Positions 13,476 to 29,040 of a DNA stretch of 64,000 bases are shown piece after piece. The notes beneath the pieces were generated by a model. It was not told the origin of the DNA. It saw nothing but the letters and a program-made list of their open reading frames with translations, and ran no database searches. The stretch is from assembly GCA_023159155.1 (NCBI GenBank), contig JAJNNX010000036.1:310001-374000 (forward strand). The letters are read 5' to 3'. A program made the position numbers and the translations under genes. The DNA is from Ustulina deusta. Its lineage: Eukaryota > Ascomycota > Sordariomycetes > Xylariales > Xylariaceae. Within the stretch, counting starts at the first letter, position 1; every line of letters begins with the position of its first letter.

Positions 13476-13500
13476 GGTTTGGTTTGGTTTGGTTTGGTTT
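13476..13500. repeat. (GGTTT)5 microsatellite
   Basis: Five tandem GGTTT units lie just upstream of the ankyrin gene start, about 100 bp before composition shifts to A+T. It is not the canonical TTAGGG telomere repeat. Confidence 0.85.
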
Positions 13501-13943
13501 GGTGAATTTAATGCTGGGGGAAGACCTAATGTCTTCATGCCTCTCTAGGGGCTTACGGCGTGCGAAGCTACCTAAACTATCTATCCTACAACCTTGCGGG
13601 AAGACATTTTAGTATATAAAATATTTCGCAAATCTAACCTATAAATATGCATAATAGTTAAACCGCTTCTATTAGCCCCGCTTTTTAGGCTTATGCTTAG
13701 TACTATATAGTTATAATTAGTTTTTTTATAAAAAAACAAACCAAAATCTATATATATATAAAATTATTATATAAAAATAGTAAATCTAATAATAATATTA
13801 TTTATAATTATTTTAGCTTTTTATTAAATAATTATTTTATAGCTTATGCTATAGCTTTTATAGTATTAGGTATTATATATTAAGAGTTATAAGATTTTAG
13901 TAAAAAAAAAAAAAAATTTTTTTTTTTGCTATTAATATACTTT

Positions 13944-14128
13944 AAGCATACTTTAAACAAAAAGCAAAACTTTTTAAAAAATATTAAACTATTTACTAAA
14001 GTTTTTAAAAAGTAATAACCCTAAGCAAAAACTTAAACTTTTTATACCTTCCGAACTATTATTATTAAAAAACTAAGTTTTATTTTTTTAGATATACTTA
14101 ATATTTATTATATAGCTATAAGCTTATA
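13944..14128 (+). repeat. Left arm of ~190-bp inverted repeat (holds empty target site)
   Basis: Reverse-complementing the right arm reproduces this segment with RIP-type differences. The matching right arm is split by the X insertion into 19312-19409 and 38729-38821. Positions 14029-14033 (AAACT, i.e. AGTTT on the other strand) are the unoccupied equivalent of the X target site. The arms enclose about 5.2 kb (14129-19311) and probably mark an older DNA element or an inverted duplication; the exact ends and any duplication could not be fixed. Confidence 0.7.
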
Positions 14129-17100
14129 AAATTAAAAATAAATATAAAAAGGCATACAAAAATAATAATTATATATTTTTTTATTTAAATAGCTAAAGTC
14201 TAGCCTAGTAATATTAAGTTAGTTTTAGCTACTAAGCAAAAATAGTATAATTATAATTAAAGTTTGCTAGCTAAATATTTTATTTTTTCTTTAAATATAA
14301 TTAATTCTAATTAATATATTAAACAAATTAAATATATTTATATAGTTATTTAGCTTTTAATTAAAGTTTTAAAAGTATATATTATTATAAAAGTTTATAA
14401 CTTTTATAAACTTATAAAAGCTTACTAAGTTAGATAGCAATTTTTATTAGTATATTTTAGGTTTAAAGTATAATAGGCCTAAGTTTAGCTATTTTTTTTT
14501 AAAAGCTTAGAACTTTTAATAAAAAACAAAATATTTAAAAGTTTTAATTTTATTATATATATAGTTATAAGTATTAATATAATTAAACTTTTTATAATAT
14601 TAATTAAAATTGCTATATTTAGAACGTGCTATTAAGATTTTATAGATTTTTTATTTAATAGCTTTTAATAATTTTTTAAAACAACTAAAGTATATTTTAA
14701 GTTTAAGCTATATATATTTATTAAGCGTTATTAATTTTTATTATTTTATAAATTATTTATAAAAACCTAGCTTAACTAGATATTTAATCTTTAAAAAGGT
14801 TAGTAAAGCATTATTAAATATAAAAAAAAAAATATTTTTTTTTATTAATTTATTAGTTATTTTATTATTTTTAATATTTATATAGTTTAATACTTAATAA
14901 ATATATATATTTATTATGTTTATTATAGCTTAAAATTTTAAAAATATATTTTAAAAGCTATTAATAAGTTTATTATATAGCTTTTAGATTATTAAAATAT
15001 TATTAATATATATATTTATTAGGTACCCCCGGGCTATTTATATAATATATTATAAGCTATATCTAGCTTTTTTAGCTTTTTTATTAAAGATTTTTATAAT
15101 ACTTAGGTAGCTATTGCCCTAGGCTATTAGTTTAGTATTATAGTATATAGTATAGCTATACTTTATAGTTTTTCTTTATAACTTAAAACTATTTAAAAAA
15201 ATAATTATATAAGTTAATAATAAACTATTATACTACTTAATAAATTTTTTTATAGCTTATTTTTTTATATTTATTATAATTTATTTTATAGATTTTTTTA
15301 TATAATAAAATATTAATAGTTATAGTTTTAAAAAATCTAGTAATATTATTATAGTTGCTTAAAATCTTATTTTAAGTTTTTAAAAGCTTTTTATACTTTT
15401 TTTTTTAGCAATAAAAATAAATATAATTTATAAAACTAGTAAGTATTAAAAGTTTACTGCCTTTATTTAAAAAGCTATTCTAGTTTAACAAATTTTAAGT
15501 GCTATTTTAGCTATAAATAGGCCTAAATTATAATAAAAAGTTTTATTAAGTATAGTTTTCTATACTAGGAGAACTATTTTTATAGTAGTCTTTAAAACAT
15601 AACTAATATCTTTTAAGTGACCCTAGATCTTTATATTAATATTGCAGCTATATAACTAGGCCTTATTAAACAATAGTTTAGTAAAACTAAGGTATTACAC
15701 TTTTGCTTTAAATATTATAACTAGAATTATATATATATTAATAGTTTTATATATTATTATAGCTAATAGTTTATAAATAATATTAGCTAACCTTTTAATA
15801 TAGTAGGCTATATTTAGGATAGCTATTATTTATTACTTAATATAATTGCAAAAAATAAATCTTTTGTTAAACTAGACCCCTAGCTACCTAACTAGGCTTT
15901 AGGCTTGCTATATATAATAGTTAAAGCTAAAAAGCTGCACTTCTAGTATGTTTTTTTTTTTTAATTTTAAAAAATAGATAAGTTTTATTTTTTTTATTTT
16001 AAAGCTAACCTTATTATTTATGCTTTATTATAGAACTTATAAAATATCTTATTTTATTAGTTTAATATTTTTTTTAAATATAAAGCTAATATATAGTAGT
16101 ACTAGATTATTAATATAGCTAAATCGCTTTTTTATATTAAAAAGTAGTATTTCTGCTATATATAGCAAAAAAAAAACTAGTAAAATAAAGAACTTTTATA
16201 AAAATCCGTACTTTAGTAAGAATAGTTTAGTAATATAGTTTTTTAGTTATATTTTAGTAGCTTTTTTACTAAAGAAAAAGTATATAAATTTAATTATTTT
16301 TAAGGCCTAACTTTGTTAGATTATTTAAAATAATAAATGTTTAGCTAGTACTATATTAAAAGTTTTCTATATATTTATAATAATTAGAGTAGCTATTAGT
16401 CTGTTTTTTAGAGCATATTTAATATTATAGGTTAAACAAGCTAGCAGGTTAACTGTTAACCTTTTTAGTAGTGCTTCCGCTTGCTATAAGCTAATAATGC
16501 TATATACTAGTAAAATTCTAGCTATTTTTTTAGCAAAAAGTCTTTTAAAGCTTTTTTTTAAGCATAATAAAAAAAAGATTAAGCGCTAAAACTTTATGTT
16601 TATATAGTTTTTTTTGTTTAGTTTATATAAAATTACTATTTTTATAGTTTTATAAACTACCGGAAAATACTTTATTTTTAAATAGCTTTTAAATAAGCTT
16701 TTAATATATTTTTTAATATATTTTTTAATATATTTTTTAATATATTTTTATATAAGTTTAATTAAACTAACTAAATAAGTATTAATATTTAAAGCAGTAT
16801 TTTTAGACTTAATAGTAGTTATTTTTAGCTTTTTTATAAAAATATAAATATTTTAGGATAAATAGTTGCTAAAGATAATATAAGCTTTTTAGAAGTTATA
16901 ATCTAAGTTATTAGTTATAGAAAAGTAGTTAAAAAAATATTTCTAAAAGCTTAAATTTTATTAGTTATATTTTTGATTATTATATTGTTTATATTTAAAA
17001 AAAAAAACTTAAAATTAAGCTAAAGTTTGTGCTAGTTTAAAATTTTAAACAGGTCTATATTTGATTTAGCTTAGTTAATAAGGTTTTATTAGTAGTTTTT

Positions 17101-19311
17101 TTTAGCTTTTTATATAATTGCTTTAAAAATATATGCTTTAATAATATAAAAAGTACTATAGGTTTTTTATATTATTTTAAATTTATCTAAAGCTATTATA
17201 TATTTTAGTATTTACTATAAAGCGCTATAGTTTATGTTTTGTTTTTATTTATTTATAGCTTGTAATATATTATTTATAAAATCTACTAATTATTAAGCTA
17301 GGTTGTTTAGTTTAAAGCTAGTAAAGTTTGGGCCTAGGGTAAGCAAGGCTAGGCTGCTTATTTTTATTGCTTTTATAAAAAAAAGTATTTTTAAAAAAAG
17401 GATTATTATTTAGAACTGGTCTAAAAGGATTTTTTTTTTAATAGGTAAAATAATAAAGATTATCGCATAATTGGTGCTGGAGTATAAGGTATTATTTATT
17501 TTAGCTATAGCAAAAAGTATATTTAAAAATATAAAATTAAGAATATTGTTATTCTAGTAGGTTAAAATATCTATTCTATTTATATAAATAAAGTTATAAG
17601 TATTAGTTTAGCAAAAGATTTTTTAGCTACTATTTAAGTAACTAGTTATTTTTAGCTATTAAATTATACTTTTAGTGTTTATATTGCTTATAATAATATA
17701 TTTTAGTAATAATATATATTTTATAAAAATTTAGGTTATATTTGTATTATTAGGTTTTTTTGGTTATTTATATATATTTATAGTTATAATATTATTTATT
17801 AATATTTAAATAATATTTTTAGTAAGTTGTAGTCTAGTTTGTTTTGTTTTAAAAAAAAGATTTTTAGATATATATTATAGCTTAAAATTTTTATTTTTTT
17901 TTATTTTAGTTATTTTAAAAAACAAATAAAATAAAGTATAAATAGTTAATAATTTTATTTTTGCTATTTTATCTATATTATAGTTTTTATATTAAAGCAA
18001 TATTTATATTGTTTTAGTTATATAATTATAAAAATATATTTATTGTTTTTAAAGCTTTAATATAGTTAGTTTATATAATTTAGAAAGCAATAGGTTTATT
18101 ACTTTTATAGTTATGCCTAAAGTGTTTATTAGCTTTATTATTGTTTTATAAATATTACTATAACTATATTAAAAATATAAGTATAGGTATAATTTAGGTT
18201 TATAAAGCGTTACTACAAACACAACATTTTTTAAACTTAGGTATTCTATCTAATAAGCTAGGTTAAGGGAATAAAGCAAAATTGTTCTTATTTTTTTTTT
18301 CTTTTTGTCTATATTTATTAGCTATATAGAGCTACTACTAAAGCTTTTGTTTTGTTATCTATACCTAATTGTTAGCTTTTTGCCTTGCTAAGTTGTAGTT
18401 TTAGATTATATGCTTAGCTTTATGCCTAGCTATAAGCTAGGGTTTTGTATTAAAAAGATAATAATTATTTTAGGCCTAGCTAGATTGTTTAATATAAATA
18501 AGCTAGAGACCAGGGTTAGAGTTATGTTTATTTTTATATTTAGTGCTTAGTATAGGTTATTATTGGTTGTTCTAGTAAGGTTTAGTATTAGGGCGGGCGC
18601 TATAACTATAGGTATTACTAGTACTTGTATTTTTGGTGCCTTATTTATATAAATTATTTAGGCGTTTTAGAATTTTTTTAAGTATATTTAATAGTATAGC
18701 TTGCTGCTTGCTAGGCAAATATTAATAAGTTTTTTTTTAAAAAGATATATAATATGTTTTTATTTTTTTATTAGTTTTGCTAGGCAGTTTTTATAAAAAG
18801 CTATTGCTAGGCTATAGCAGTTTATATATTTAGAGTATTTATTATAAAGGATAGCGTGGTTAGGCCTTAAAACATTGCTGCAGTTAAAGCATTTATTCTT
18901 TTTAGCATAGAACCTATTTAAATGCCACTTTTAGTATTTAGGGTTATACTGTTTAGTCTAAAGCTTTTTTTTTATTAGTTATAATAGTACACTAGCCCTA
19001 TATAGTCTAAAAGGTCTAATAGTAGTTTTAAAAAAAACTAGCTAAATATTTTCGATTTATTTTAAGCCTTATTTTAAAAGGCGTACAAAAATAAAATCAA
19101 GCTTTATTTGCGTTTTTATTTCTTTATAAATAAATATTTTAATATATTATTTTTTGCTATTTAAAATAATTAAAAATATTAAGCAGTTTAATATAATATA
19201 GTTATATTATTTTTTAAAAGTTTTAATAATATGAGCTAAATATATTTTGCTAATTTTTATTTTATAATTTAAAAAAAATTATTAGATCTTTTTATTTTAG
19301 GGCTTAATAGT
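14129..19311. other. RIP-degraded interior between the inverted arms
   Basis: A 5.2-kb A+T-rich stretch with no intact coding frame. A four-fold 14-bp tandem repeat (TTTTTTAATATATT) lies at about 16694-16750. On the minus strand near 18840-18920 there are several Cys codons in a broken frame (CFNC, later NCYS) that could be the remnant of a zinc-knuckle domain, as found in gag proteins. The element class is not established. Confidence 0.4.
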
Positions 19312-19409
19312 AAAGCTTACAGCTATATAATAAATATTAAGCATATTTAAAAAAGCAAAACTTAGCTTTTTAATAATAATAATTCAAAAAATATAAAAAG
19401 TTTAAGTTT

Positions 19410-19654
19410 TGTCACAATTAATCGAATAAAGCTTCCATAGCTAGTTTATTAATACTATAGATAAAGACTCTAAGCTAAAAAAAAAAAAAAAAAAAAAAAA
19501 AAATTCAGAGTTTACAAAGTAAATAAATATAAACTCTATATATATAGCTATAGAATTAAGTTAGTTTATATATAAACTTTTTATCTTATTGCTATATAGG
19601 TCTAAAATCTTTGCAGGTCTTACTAAAACTATACAAACTATACTAACTGTTATA
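19410..19654 (-). repeat. LTR A of element X copy 1
   Basis: About 245 bp, starting TGTCACAATT and ending CTAACTGTTATA. It contains a long A run (19471-19502) flanked by CTCTAAGCT and CAGAGTTTA. The same unit recurs at 31150-31384, 37028-37260, 38492-38728 and inverted at 62073-62309. Confidence 0.85.
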
Positions 19655-22600
19655 CTACCTCTTTCTAAAACTAAAAGTTTAAATATAGTTTTAATTTAAA
19701 GTTATTAATAATATTAGGTTTATATAATCTTTTTATATTATATTGCTTTATTATTATTTTTATAATTTTATAAAAAATCTAAAAGCTTTTTTATAAGTTT
19801 TATAAAATTAGTTAAATTTAATTAATACGTTTTTAAAATTTTAAGTTATATACTAAGTATTATTAAAGTTATAGCTTTTTTAAACAATTTAATATTATAA
19901 CTTTTTGCTTTTTTTATATATTTTTAATTGTTTTATTTATTTAACTTTAAATTCTGTTTTATTATTAATATTTTTAATTAAAAATAATAATTAAATTTAT
20001 TAAAATAAAAAATTATTGCTTGTTTTTTATAATTAGTTAGTATAAAATAAGTTTTTTATTTTATAAGAATTAGGCAAATCAAAAATATAACTAAATTTTT
20101 GTTTTTTTAAAATTTTAAAAAATCTAATTAATTAAAAGTTCAATCTAATAGTTAGTACTTATATTATAAAACTTTTCTTTTTTAAAAAGACTTTGTTTTT
20201 TATTTTAAAATCTACTAAGCATTTTTTTTTATTAGTTTATAGCTTATATTGTTTTTATACAAAAGTTACTATATTATATATTATTTTTTAAACGTTCTAG
20301 GTTTAGTAAACTAGTTTAAGTACTTATTGTTTAGTATTAAAGTTTATAATAGTTTTATTAATATTTATTATTAAACAGTTTTATGTTTTAATTTTTATTG
20401 CTATTTTTAATAATAATATATTAATTAATAAATATTATAAAAAATTATATATAAAATCTAAAACAAAAAAATAAATATTTTAATTGTTTTAATATTTATT
20501 AATATAAAAATAAAATTATTAGTTTAATTTTTAATTAGTTAATTTTATTGTTTCTTAAATCTAAAAGTAGTAAATATTACTAAAATAGTACTTAATACTT
20601 ATAAAATTATTAATTATTATTATAAACTTAAAAATAAATAGTCCTATATTATTTAATATTTATATATTTAATATATTAAAAAATCTATATAAATTTTTAT
20701 AGTATTATATAGCTAGTAATTTTATAATATTTATTTTTTTACTAAATAAAGTTATAATTAAATAATTAAACTTATTTATAAATATTTATATATAGTTATA
20801 ATTTTATTAGTTAAATAATATATTTTTATTATTTATTACTATATATTGCTATACTATAGCTAATATAAACAATAAATAAAAAAAACTAGAAATCTTATTT
20901 TATAATATTTTGTTTTTTTTATAGTTATAATAATTATATATATATTGTTTATAATTATGTTTTAAATAAAACTAATAATATTTTTGTTCTAATATTTTAA
21001 TTATTTTATATTAATTTTAGTATATAATAATTAAAAATATATAAGCTTTTTAAATTAAAACTATATAAAAAAAAATAATCTTATTTAAAATAACTTTAAA
21101 TATATATAGTTTTTTGTTTTTATTTTTTAGTTCTTATAGCTAATTTTCTTATTTAATCAGGTTTACTAAGTTAGCTCTTTAAAAAATATTAAATAAAAGA
21201 TTTATAGTTAATATAAAACTTAGTATTTTATTAAGCAAAACTAATACTATTGTTTGTTTTTTAGTTTTTTTAGCTTTAATTATAAAAAACTTAGCTATTT
21301 TTTTTATTAAAATATTAGCTACTATATTTTTTTATTTTAATTAGTATTAAAAAATAATATTAAAATTTAATAAAAAGTTAGCTTAATATATTTATTATAT
21401 TAATAAAATTTATTTATTTAAAAAATTTAATAAAACTTAATAATTAATTATTATAAAAAATTTAGTTTTAAAGAACTTTAAGTAGTAGTATTCTAAAGTT
21501 TATACTATTACTAAAAATTTATAGTTTTAAATTAAATAAGTTTGCTTAATTAATATTATTATTTTAAAAAATTTTTTTATAAGTTTTTAGGTTATATTTT
21601 TTTATTACTACTAAATAACTTTTTTTATTATATTATATAAAATATTTATTTTTACTTGTATTAATTAGCTAGGCCTAAAAAAAACTAAAACAAATATTTT
21701 ATAAGCTAGCAGTTTTATATATTTAAAAATTTATTTTTGTTTTAGTCCTATTATAAATAGCTTATTTTTTTAATAGTTAATTTAAAAAGGCAACAATTTT
21801 ACTAGCATAATAAATAAATATATAAATATAATTATAAAGCTTAAAAAATAACTAAATCAATTTAGTATTTTTAAAATTATTAAAGTCCTAATTTAAAATT
21901 GCTTAAATTTTTATAAAATTAATTCTAATTTTTATAAAATTAATTCTAATTTTTATTTTAGCTTTTATAACTATTTCTAAATAATTAATAATAAATATAT
22001 TAAAACAAAACTTTTTAATATTTTTTTAATATCTAGCTTAATATAAGCAGTAAATTATTTTTTTATAATAAGTCTAGTACTATTTTTTAGTTTTAAAATA
22101 AATTAAAATATTATTTATATAAGCACTTGCAAACTTATTTAAAAATTCTTAAATTTATATATTAATAAAAACTTACTACTAAACAGGTTTTATTTTTAAA
22201 CCAAAAAATAAAACTTTTTATTAAAATATTTTTTTATAAGTTTAAAAAAAAATAAAGTAATATAATTTTATAATTAATAATAATTAATAAAAAGCTTTAA
22301 TAATATTTAGTTTAATAAATTAAATAATATTACAACAATTAAATATAATACTACTAATATTTAGAACTAATATAATTCAATTTTTTAAATATATATTTTT
22401 TTATGAGTAATTAATTATAAACTTATATTTAGTTAACCTAAGTTTAAATATAAACAAAACAAAAATAATGTTTAAATTTATATTTTGTTTAATAAAATCT
22501 ATAGCTAGCAATTTATTTATAAACTTTTTTTTAAGTAAAATAAACTATATAAATATATAATATTAATAAAAACTAAAAGTATATTTTTTATTATTAAGTT

Positions 22601-22707
22601 CTAGTACTATATTAAACTTTAGTTATAATAATAGTAAAGTTTTAAATTCTTTTTTTAAAAAAAACCTTTTTAGATATAATAGCTAAAAAAGCAAAAAGCT
22701 TTATATT

Positions 22708-22961
22708 TGTTGTAATAATAGTGTTGACTACGCATAAAGCTACTGCTAACTATATATAAGACTATTTGTACAATACTAGCAATTAGCTGATTGGTCCAAT
22801 TGCGTAGGCGGTATATATATATAGAATTTTTTTACTATATAAGAATTCTCTATATAAAGGTCCTATTTTTATACGGATAGTTAAAAAAATAGATCAATAT
22901 ATATAGTTATTTATTTTATTTTTTTATTATATATAATATTATACTCCCTAGCTATTTAATA
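22708..22961 (+). repeat. 5' LTR of element Y
   Basis: 254 bp, with the core GTGTTGACTACGC near its start and a conserved GGTCCAATTGCGTAGGCGGT segment. It matches the LTR at 29704-29957 apart from mostly C/T and G/A differences. Confidence 0.88.
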
Positions 22962-25900
22962 CTAATTAGTATTTTTGGCTAAAAAATATAGATTAGCAAA
23001 AATAAAAACAGAATCCTAACCTAGTTATATAGACCGCATATTCTGTATTGTACTTTAGTTCCTCTAGTAGTAAGCCAATAAAAAAAAGAAATTAATTACT
23101 TATTTGTACTTTAGTTTAGTTTTTATATAAAAATATAATTAATAGTGCGTAATTATACTATTTTTTGATTATTATTATATAAATTATATAAAAGTTCGTA
23201 TTATAATTAAACTTTTATTTTATTTTTTATATTTATAAATATATTAAATAATAGCTAATTATACAAAAGCTATTAAAAGCAAACATATAAAAATACTAAA
23301 GCTTTTAAAAAATAACTTTTAATATTTTTAACTAACTTTTTATATAAGTTTATAGGTAAAAAAATTGCTAAGTATACTAGTATTTCTTTAGTTATTATAT
23401 AAAAAATAATTAATTTTTATATATATAATAATACTTTATATAACTTTTATATAGTAACTAGAAAAAAAATCAATATATAAGCTATATATTTATATATTAA
23501 GTATAGCTAAACTTTATATAAACTAAAAGATTTTTAAAAAGTATTAGCAAAAAATATTAAGTTAATTAAACTATAAATATTATAAATAATTAATAATAAG
23601 ATTATTATAAAAATATATAATATATTTTATATAAAAAGTATTTTAAACTAAAAGCTAGCAAAGCATTTAAAAAAAAACCGTATTGCATAATTTACAAAAA
23701 ATAAATATATCTTAGCATATAAACTTTAACTCTTTATATAATAATTCTAAATATTACTAGCGTCCTTTACTCTAAATTAATAACATTTTAATTAAAACTA
23801 TAATAATAAAAACCTTCCTATATAATAAAATAATTTTATAATATTTATTTCTAAAACTAGGGCATAATCTTAAAAAAACCTCTATATATAAAATCAAAAA
23901 AAACTTTTAACCTAAAACAATATACTACTATATAATAATAAAGCACTAAAAATATACTTCTAAAAAATATTCTTAACTATAAAACGCTACTTATTTTTTG
24001 CACTAATTAATAACCTAGCTATATAAGCCAAAAGCATGCTATATTTTTAATATATAATAAAATACCTAGTTTTATAATACCCCTTATAAACCTTTAAATA
24101 ACTAATATTTTATATAATACTAAATATAAAAATATTTATATTCTGTATTTAGATCTTATTTATATATAATATTTAAAATAGAATTATTCTAGTAGCAAAA
24201 TATTAAATATTTCTAAAAACTTAGCAAAAAAAAAAAAACTATTCTAAAAAGCCGTACGATCTACTTTATAATAAAACATAATAGTTTATTAATTTTTATT
24301 ACAAAATAAAAATTATAAAAAAATAGTTCTATATAATATTTCTAGCTATTTTAACTAATTATATAAAAAACTACTATATATATTATATTAGTCCTAATTA
24401 TATATAAAAAAAAACATATAATACTATAAATTTATACTTTAATATAATTATAAATTATAACTAATATTAAATAAACTAAACTAATATTATTTTTATATAA
24501 GTATATAAATAAATAAAAACCCTTTTTTTATATAAAGTATTAAAAGTTATAATTAATAAACTATTAAAAATATAAAAAATATTTAAAGCAGAATATTTAG
24601 AAAAAATATACTTTAGTACAACTATTATATAAGTATATAAAAGTATGCTAGAATTTAAAACAGTACTTATTTTTTAAAAACTTATGTTTAAAAGTTTTTT
24701 TTTTAATTTTTGTTTATACTTCTAAGTTAAAAGCAACCTATTAAACAAACACTTTATATAAAAAGCAAAGAACATTTATTATATAAATAAGCAATATAAC
24801 TATACTAATTGCCACTCCGCATAATATAAAAGTACTAGACAATACCTTTATAATTTCTAAAAACAATACTCTAGCTAAAATTATACAAATACCTATTCCT
24901 AAAAAAATATTTATATAAACAAAAAATGCTTTATTTACTAAAAAAAAAAATATTAGTTAATAAACTATATTTTAAAAAAAAAAGCTTATATAAAAAACTA
25001 ATACTTTAATATATACAAAATAATATTTAATAATAAACTAACTTTAGTAGAATTTTTTATTTATTTTGCTAAATATAAAAGTTATTTAAACTTATATAAT
25101 AAAAAAAATTTTTTTTTTTTAATATATATAATAAAAATATAGTATAATATATTATAAATAATATATTTATATATTATATAACTTAAAAAAATATTTAAGC
25201 AATAATGATAAACTAGCTTTTAAACTCATTTGTATTAAACAACTAGTATTATATAAAATACTAAAGTATTATTTAAAATATAAATGTTTTAAAGTTTTTA
25301 ATTATAAAAAAGCTGCAAGTAGAAATATATATATAAAAAAACCTTAATATAAAAATTATATAAATATTTAAAATAGCTAAAATAAGCTTTAATAAAAATT
25401 ATATAATAATTTTAATTAGTATAATAAAAATTAATAATAAGATCGATTATATAATTTTTTATATATTAAATATTTTTATTTTATTTTTATTTTTATTAAA
25501 AGATATAAACTATTTAAAAACTTATTTTAATAATATAAAAAATATTATTATATAAAAAAACAAAAGTACTTTTTTTATTATATATAAATAGAGCTATTTT
25601 TTTTTAATATTTATTTATATAAAATAGCTAGCTATTTTACTAAAGTTAAACTATAGCGCTTATATAAATGCTTTAAGCACTTTTATATAAAAAAACTATA
25701 TAAAATATTAATTTGCGTAAAATATAAAATTAAGCAGCTAATTTTAAAAAAAATCTAAAAGTTCTATTATTATTACTAAACATATAATAAAGCTCTATGC
25801 TGCTTTAAGTTTATAATTAAAAATAATTATAAATTTAATTATAAAGTAGTTATAAATATTATATAAATAAAAAACTAAAATATACTATATATAATTAATA

Positions 25901-28900
25901 TTGAAATATTATTTTAAGTAGTTATTTTTTTAAAATCTATATTTATATAAAATATATAAAAAGTATTATATAAATGCTAGATTAATATTTATTAAAAACT
26001 TTTTAATAATATTATATATAACTTAAAAACAAATTTTTTATTAAATAAATTTAAAGAATATATAAAAATAATAAATATATAATGCTATAAAATATTTATT
26101 AAAGTATATTAAATAATTAAAAAAATAAAACAAGTATATAAACTGCTAAAATATATATATAATATTTTAAAAAAAATAATAATATATAAACAAATAATAA
26201 ATCAATTTTATAAATAGTAATTAAAGCATTAAACAATATAGCCGGACTAAACAGCCTTATACTAACTTTTTTTATTTTTAAAGCATACCTATATATTAAT
26301 AAAGATTTTTTTTTTTGAGCCCTTATACAAAAAGTAGTAGCTATTTAAAACATAATAAAAATAATATATAAAAACTATATAAAAATTAAAATCAATTATA
26401 TAATTAAAAAATAAAATAAACTATTTTTATATAATATATTTATATTTTTTTTCTGTAGTAAAGTTTTAGTATAAAAAAAAAAAAAAAAAAAAAGCCTATA
26501 TAAAATTAAAGCAATTAAAAAATCAGATATAATTATTGTTTTAATAAATAAGCTAATATGTTTCTATTATATATAAATCAAACTATACTATTATATAAAA
26601 AATACCTAAACTAAAAATATAAAAAATAATAATATATAATTAGTATAGCTAATAATAATATAAAAAAAACATAGCTAGCTAAAAAAAAAACCTACTATAT
26701 ACTTGTTATATAATACCTAAATACTACAAACTTTCTTAACTACAAAAAAATATTAAACTTTTAAACTAGCAACCAAGCTTTATATAAACAAAATTATTAT
26801 AACCTTTAAAAAATTATTTAAAAAATTAAATATAATAAAAATTAATAAACTTATTATATAAAGTATTTTTAAGTTTATTATATATAACCTAAATATATAT
26901 AAAAAAAAATATATTTTTAAATTTTGCTTTATATAAAAAATAAAAAATAAAAATACTAAGCTATATAAAAAATTAAAACTAGTTATATAAAAATATAATA
27001 ATATTAAAAAAAACATAGTTCTAACCTAATCGCTAATAATCTAACAAATAAGCTAACAGTTAATTTTAGCCCTTAGACCTACTTTTATATATGATTTTAA
27101 AACATTATATAAGCTTAAAAATATTACCTAAGCTTATATCCAGTTAAAAAACAAACTATTGCGCAATATTTATGCTTGTCTACCCCTAGAACTAAAAAAT
27201 AAATATTTTTTAAGAACTATTCTATAAATTATATAATTTTTATATAGCTTAACTAAATCTAGGCTATACTAGTTTAAAACTTATTATTAATACTACTAAA
27301 AAAAACTTAAAATATAAATATTTATATATAATTTATATTTATTATTTATATATAATAGCTTAGATATTTTTAAAATAATTAAAATATAAATAAATAATAT
27401 TTTAAATTTTATAACTCTAAACTTTTTAATATATAAAAAAAAAAAACTTTAGCAAACAAAACTTTATATAAAACTAAAAAAAACTTTATTTTTTAACTAT
27501 TTAATCAAATTTAATAATAAAAAGATTTTTTTATATAAATATAATATTATAATAACTTAAAAAAGCCAAACTAAAAATTTAGCTAAAATTAATTTTTATA
27601 TAAAAAGGTTTGCTTAAGCTTATATTTTTTAATAAGCCTAAAAAACATATATTAGCAATATATACTAATTAAAAGCTATATATAACTTTATTATTGCAGC
27701 CCAAATAACTAAGCTATAATTATATAATATTAAAATATAAAATAAATAGATTAAATAGCAAAAAGATAACCTAACTTAAAAACTTATATTTATTTTATTT
27801 AATTTTTATTATATAAAATTATTTATTTTTATAAACAGCTTATTTATAAACAATATAAATATAACTTTTTAGTTTAGCTTTATTATTATATTAGTAATTA
27901 AAACTTATATAAAAAATATAACAAACCTAAACTTTAAAATTAAAAAAAATATTATATATTAAAATTTAAACAAATATAAACAAATTATATAGTATAATAA
28001 ATAGCTTTAATAATATTATTACTTTTTATATAATTTTTTAAAAAGTTATAAAAGTACTTAACCTATTTTTAATACTTATTATTTTATATTTAGATTTAAA
28101 ATTATTATATAATTATTTAGTTAAGCTAGAAATAATATAAAAAAAAAAACTAATAATTAATATTATATCTTTTTAAAAATTATATAAAAAAAAAAAAATT
28201 TCTAAAATATAATAAATTAATAGTAAAAATAATCTAGCAAATATATTTATTAAATATACTCCGAACTAAGCATTAAAAACTTTAGTTTTTATTAATAAAC
28301 TGCTTGTATAAATCAAAACATTTATTAAAAAACTATAAAAAATATATTTATATAATAAAAAATAGCTAATAACTAGGCTATATATAAAAAAGCAAATATT
28401 ACGTATAAGCATTAAAAGAAATAAAAAAATATAAAAAAACAACGAAAATTTGTTTATATTTTAAAGAGCTAACGTATAACTACCCCCTTTTTTTTTTTAA
28501 ATAAAACCTTTTTTTTCCTTTTTTTTTTAACTGCAGTTAAAGTATTATATTTTGTATAAGCGCTAGACGTAAGCGTTGCATATATTCCTTTAAAAACTAA
28601 AGACCTAATAATATACTAAAAATAGTACTTTAGTATAATAATAATAGCTGCTATATAGACTATTTATATAAAGCAAAAATATTATTTTTTAATTTTAAAC
28701 TAAGATAGCCTAAAAATAGCTTTTTTAGCAAATAAATTTAGCTTAAACGTCTGTAAAAACATTTAATAATAATACTTAAAACATAATATTAATAAACAAA
28801 GCAGTAGCAATAATGCTTTTTTTGTCCTATTATATAATAAAACATATTAGTTATTAAATATACTAAAAATTATTTATATAAAAATAAAAACTAGAAATAT

Positions 28901-29040
28901 ATATATATTTATATAAAAAGTCTATATAAAGGCCTAGTAGGCCTGATTTTTTATAAAAAAGCTATATATTTTTATACAGCTATTGTTTTTTATACAAACA
29001 AAATTTTAAAACTATAAAATATTACCTAGAGCAGGCAGCG

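Noticed and set aside
26780..27016. 78-codon minus-strand open frame in the A+T island
   Set aside because: Composed almost only of Phe, Leu, Ile, Tyr and Asn codons as expected from random A+T DNA; it lies inside element Y and has no domain.
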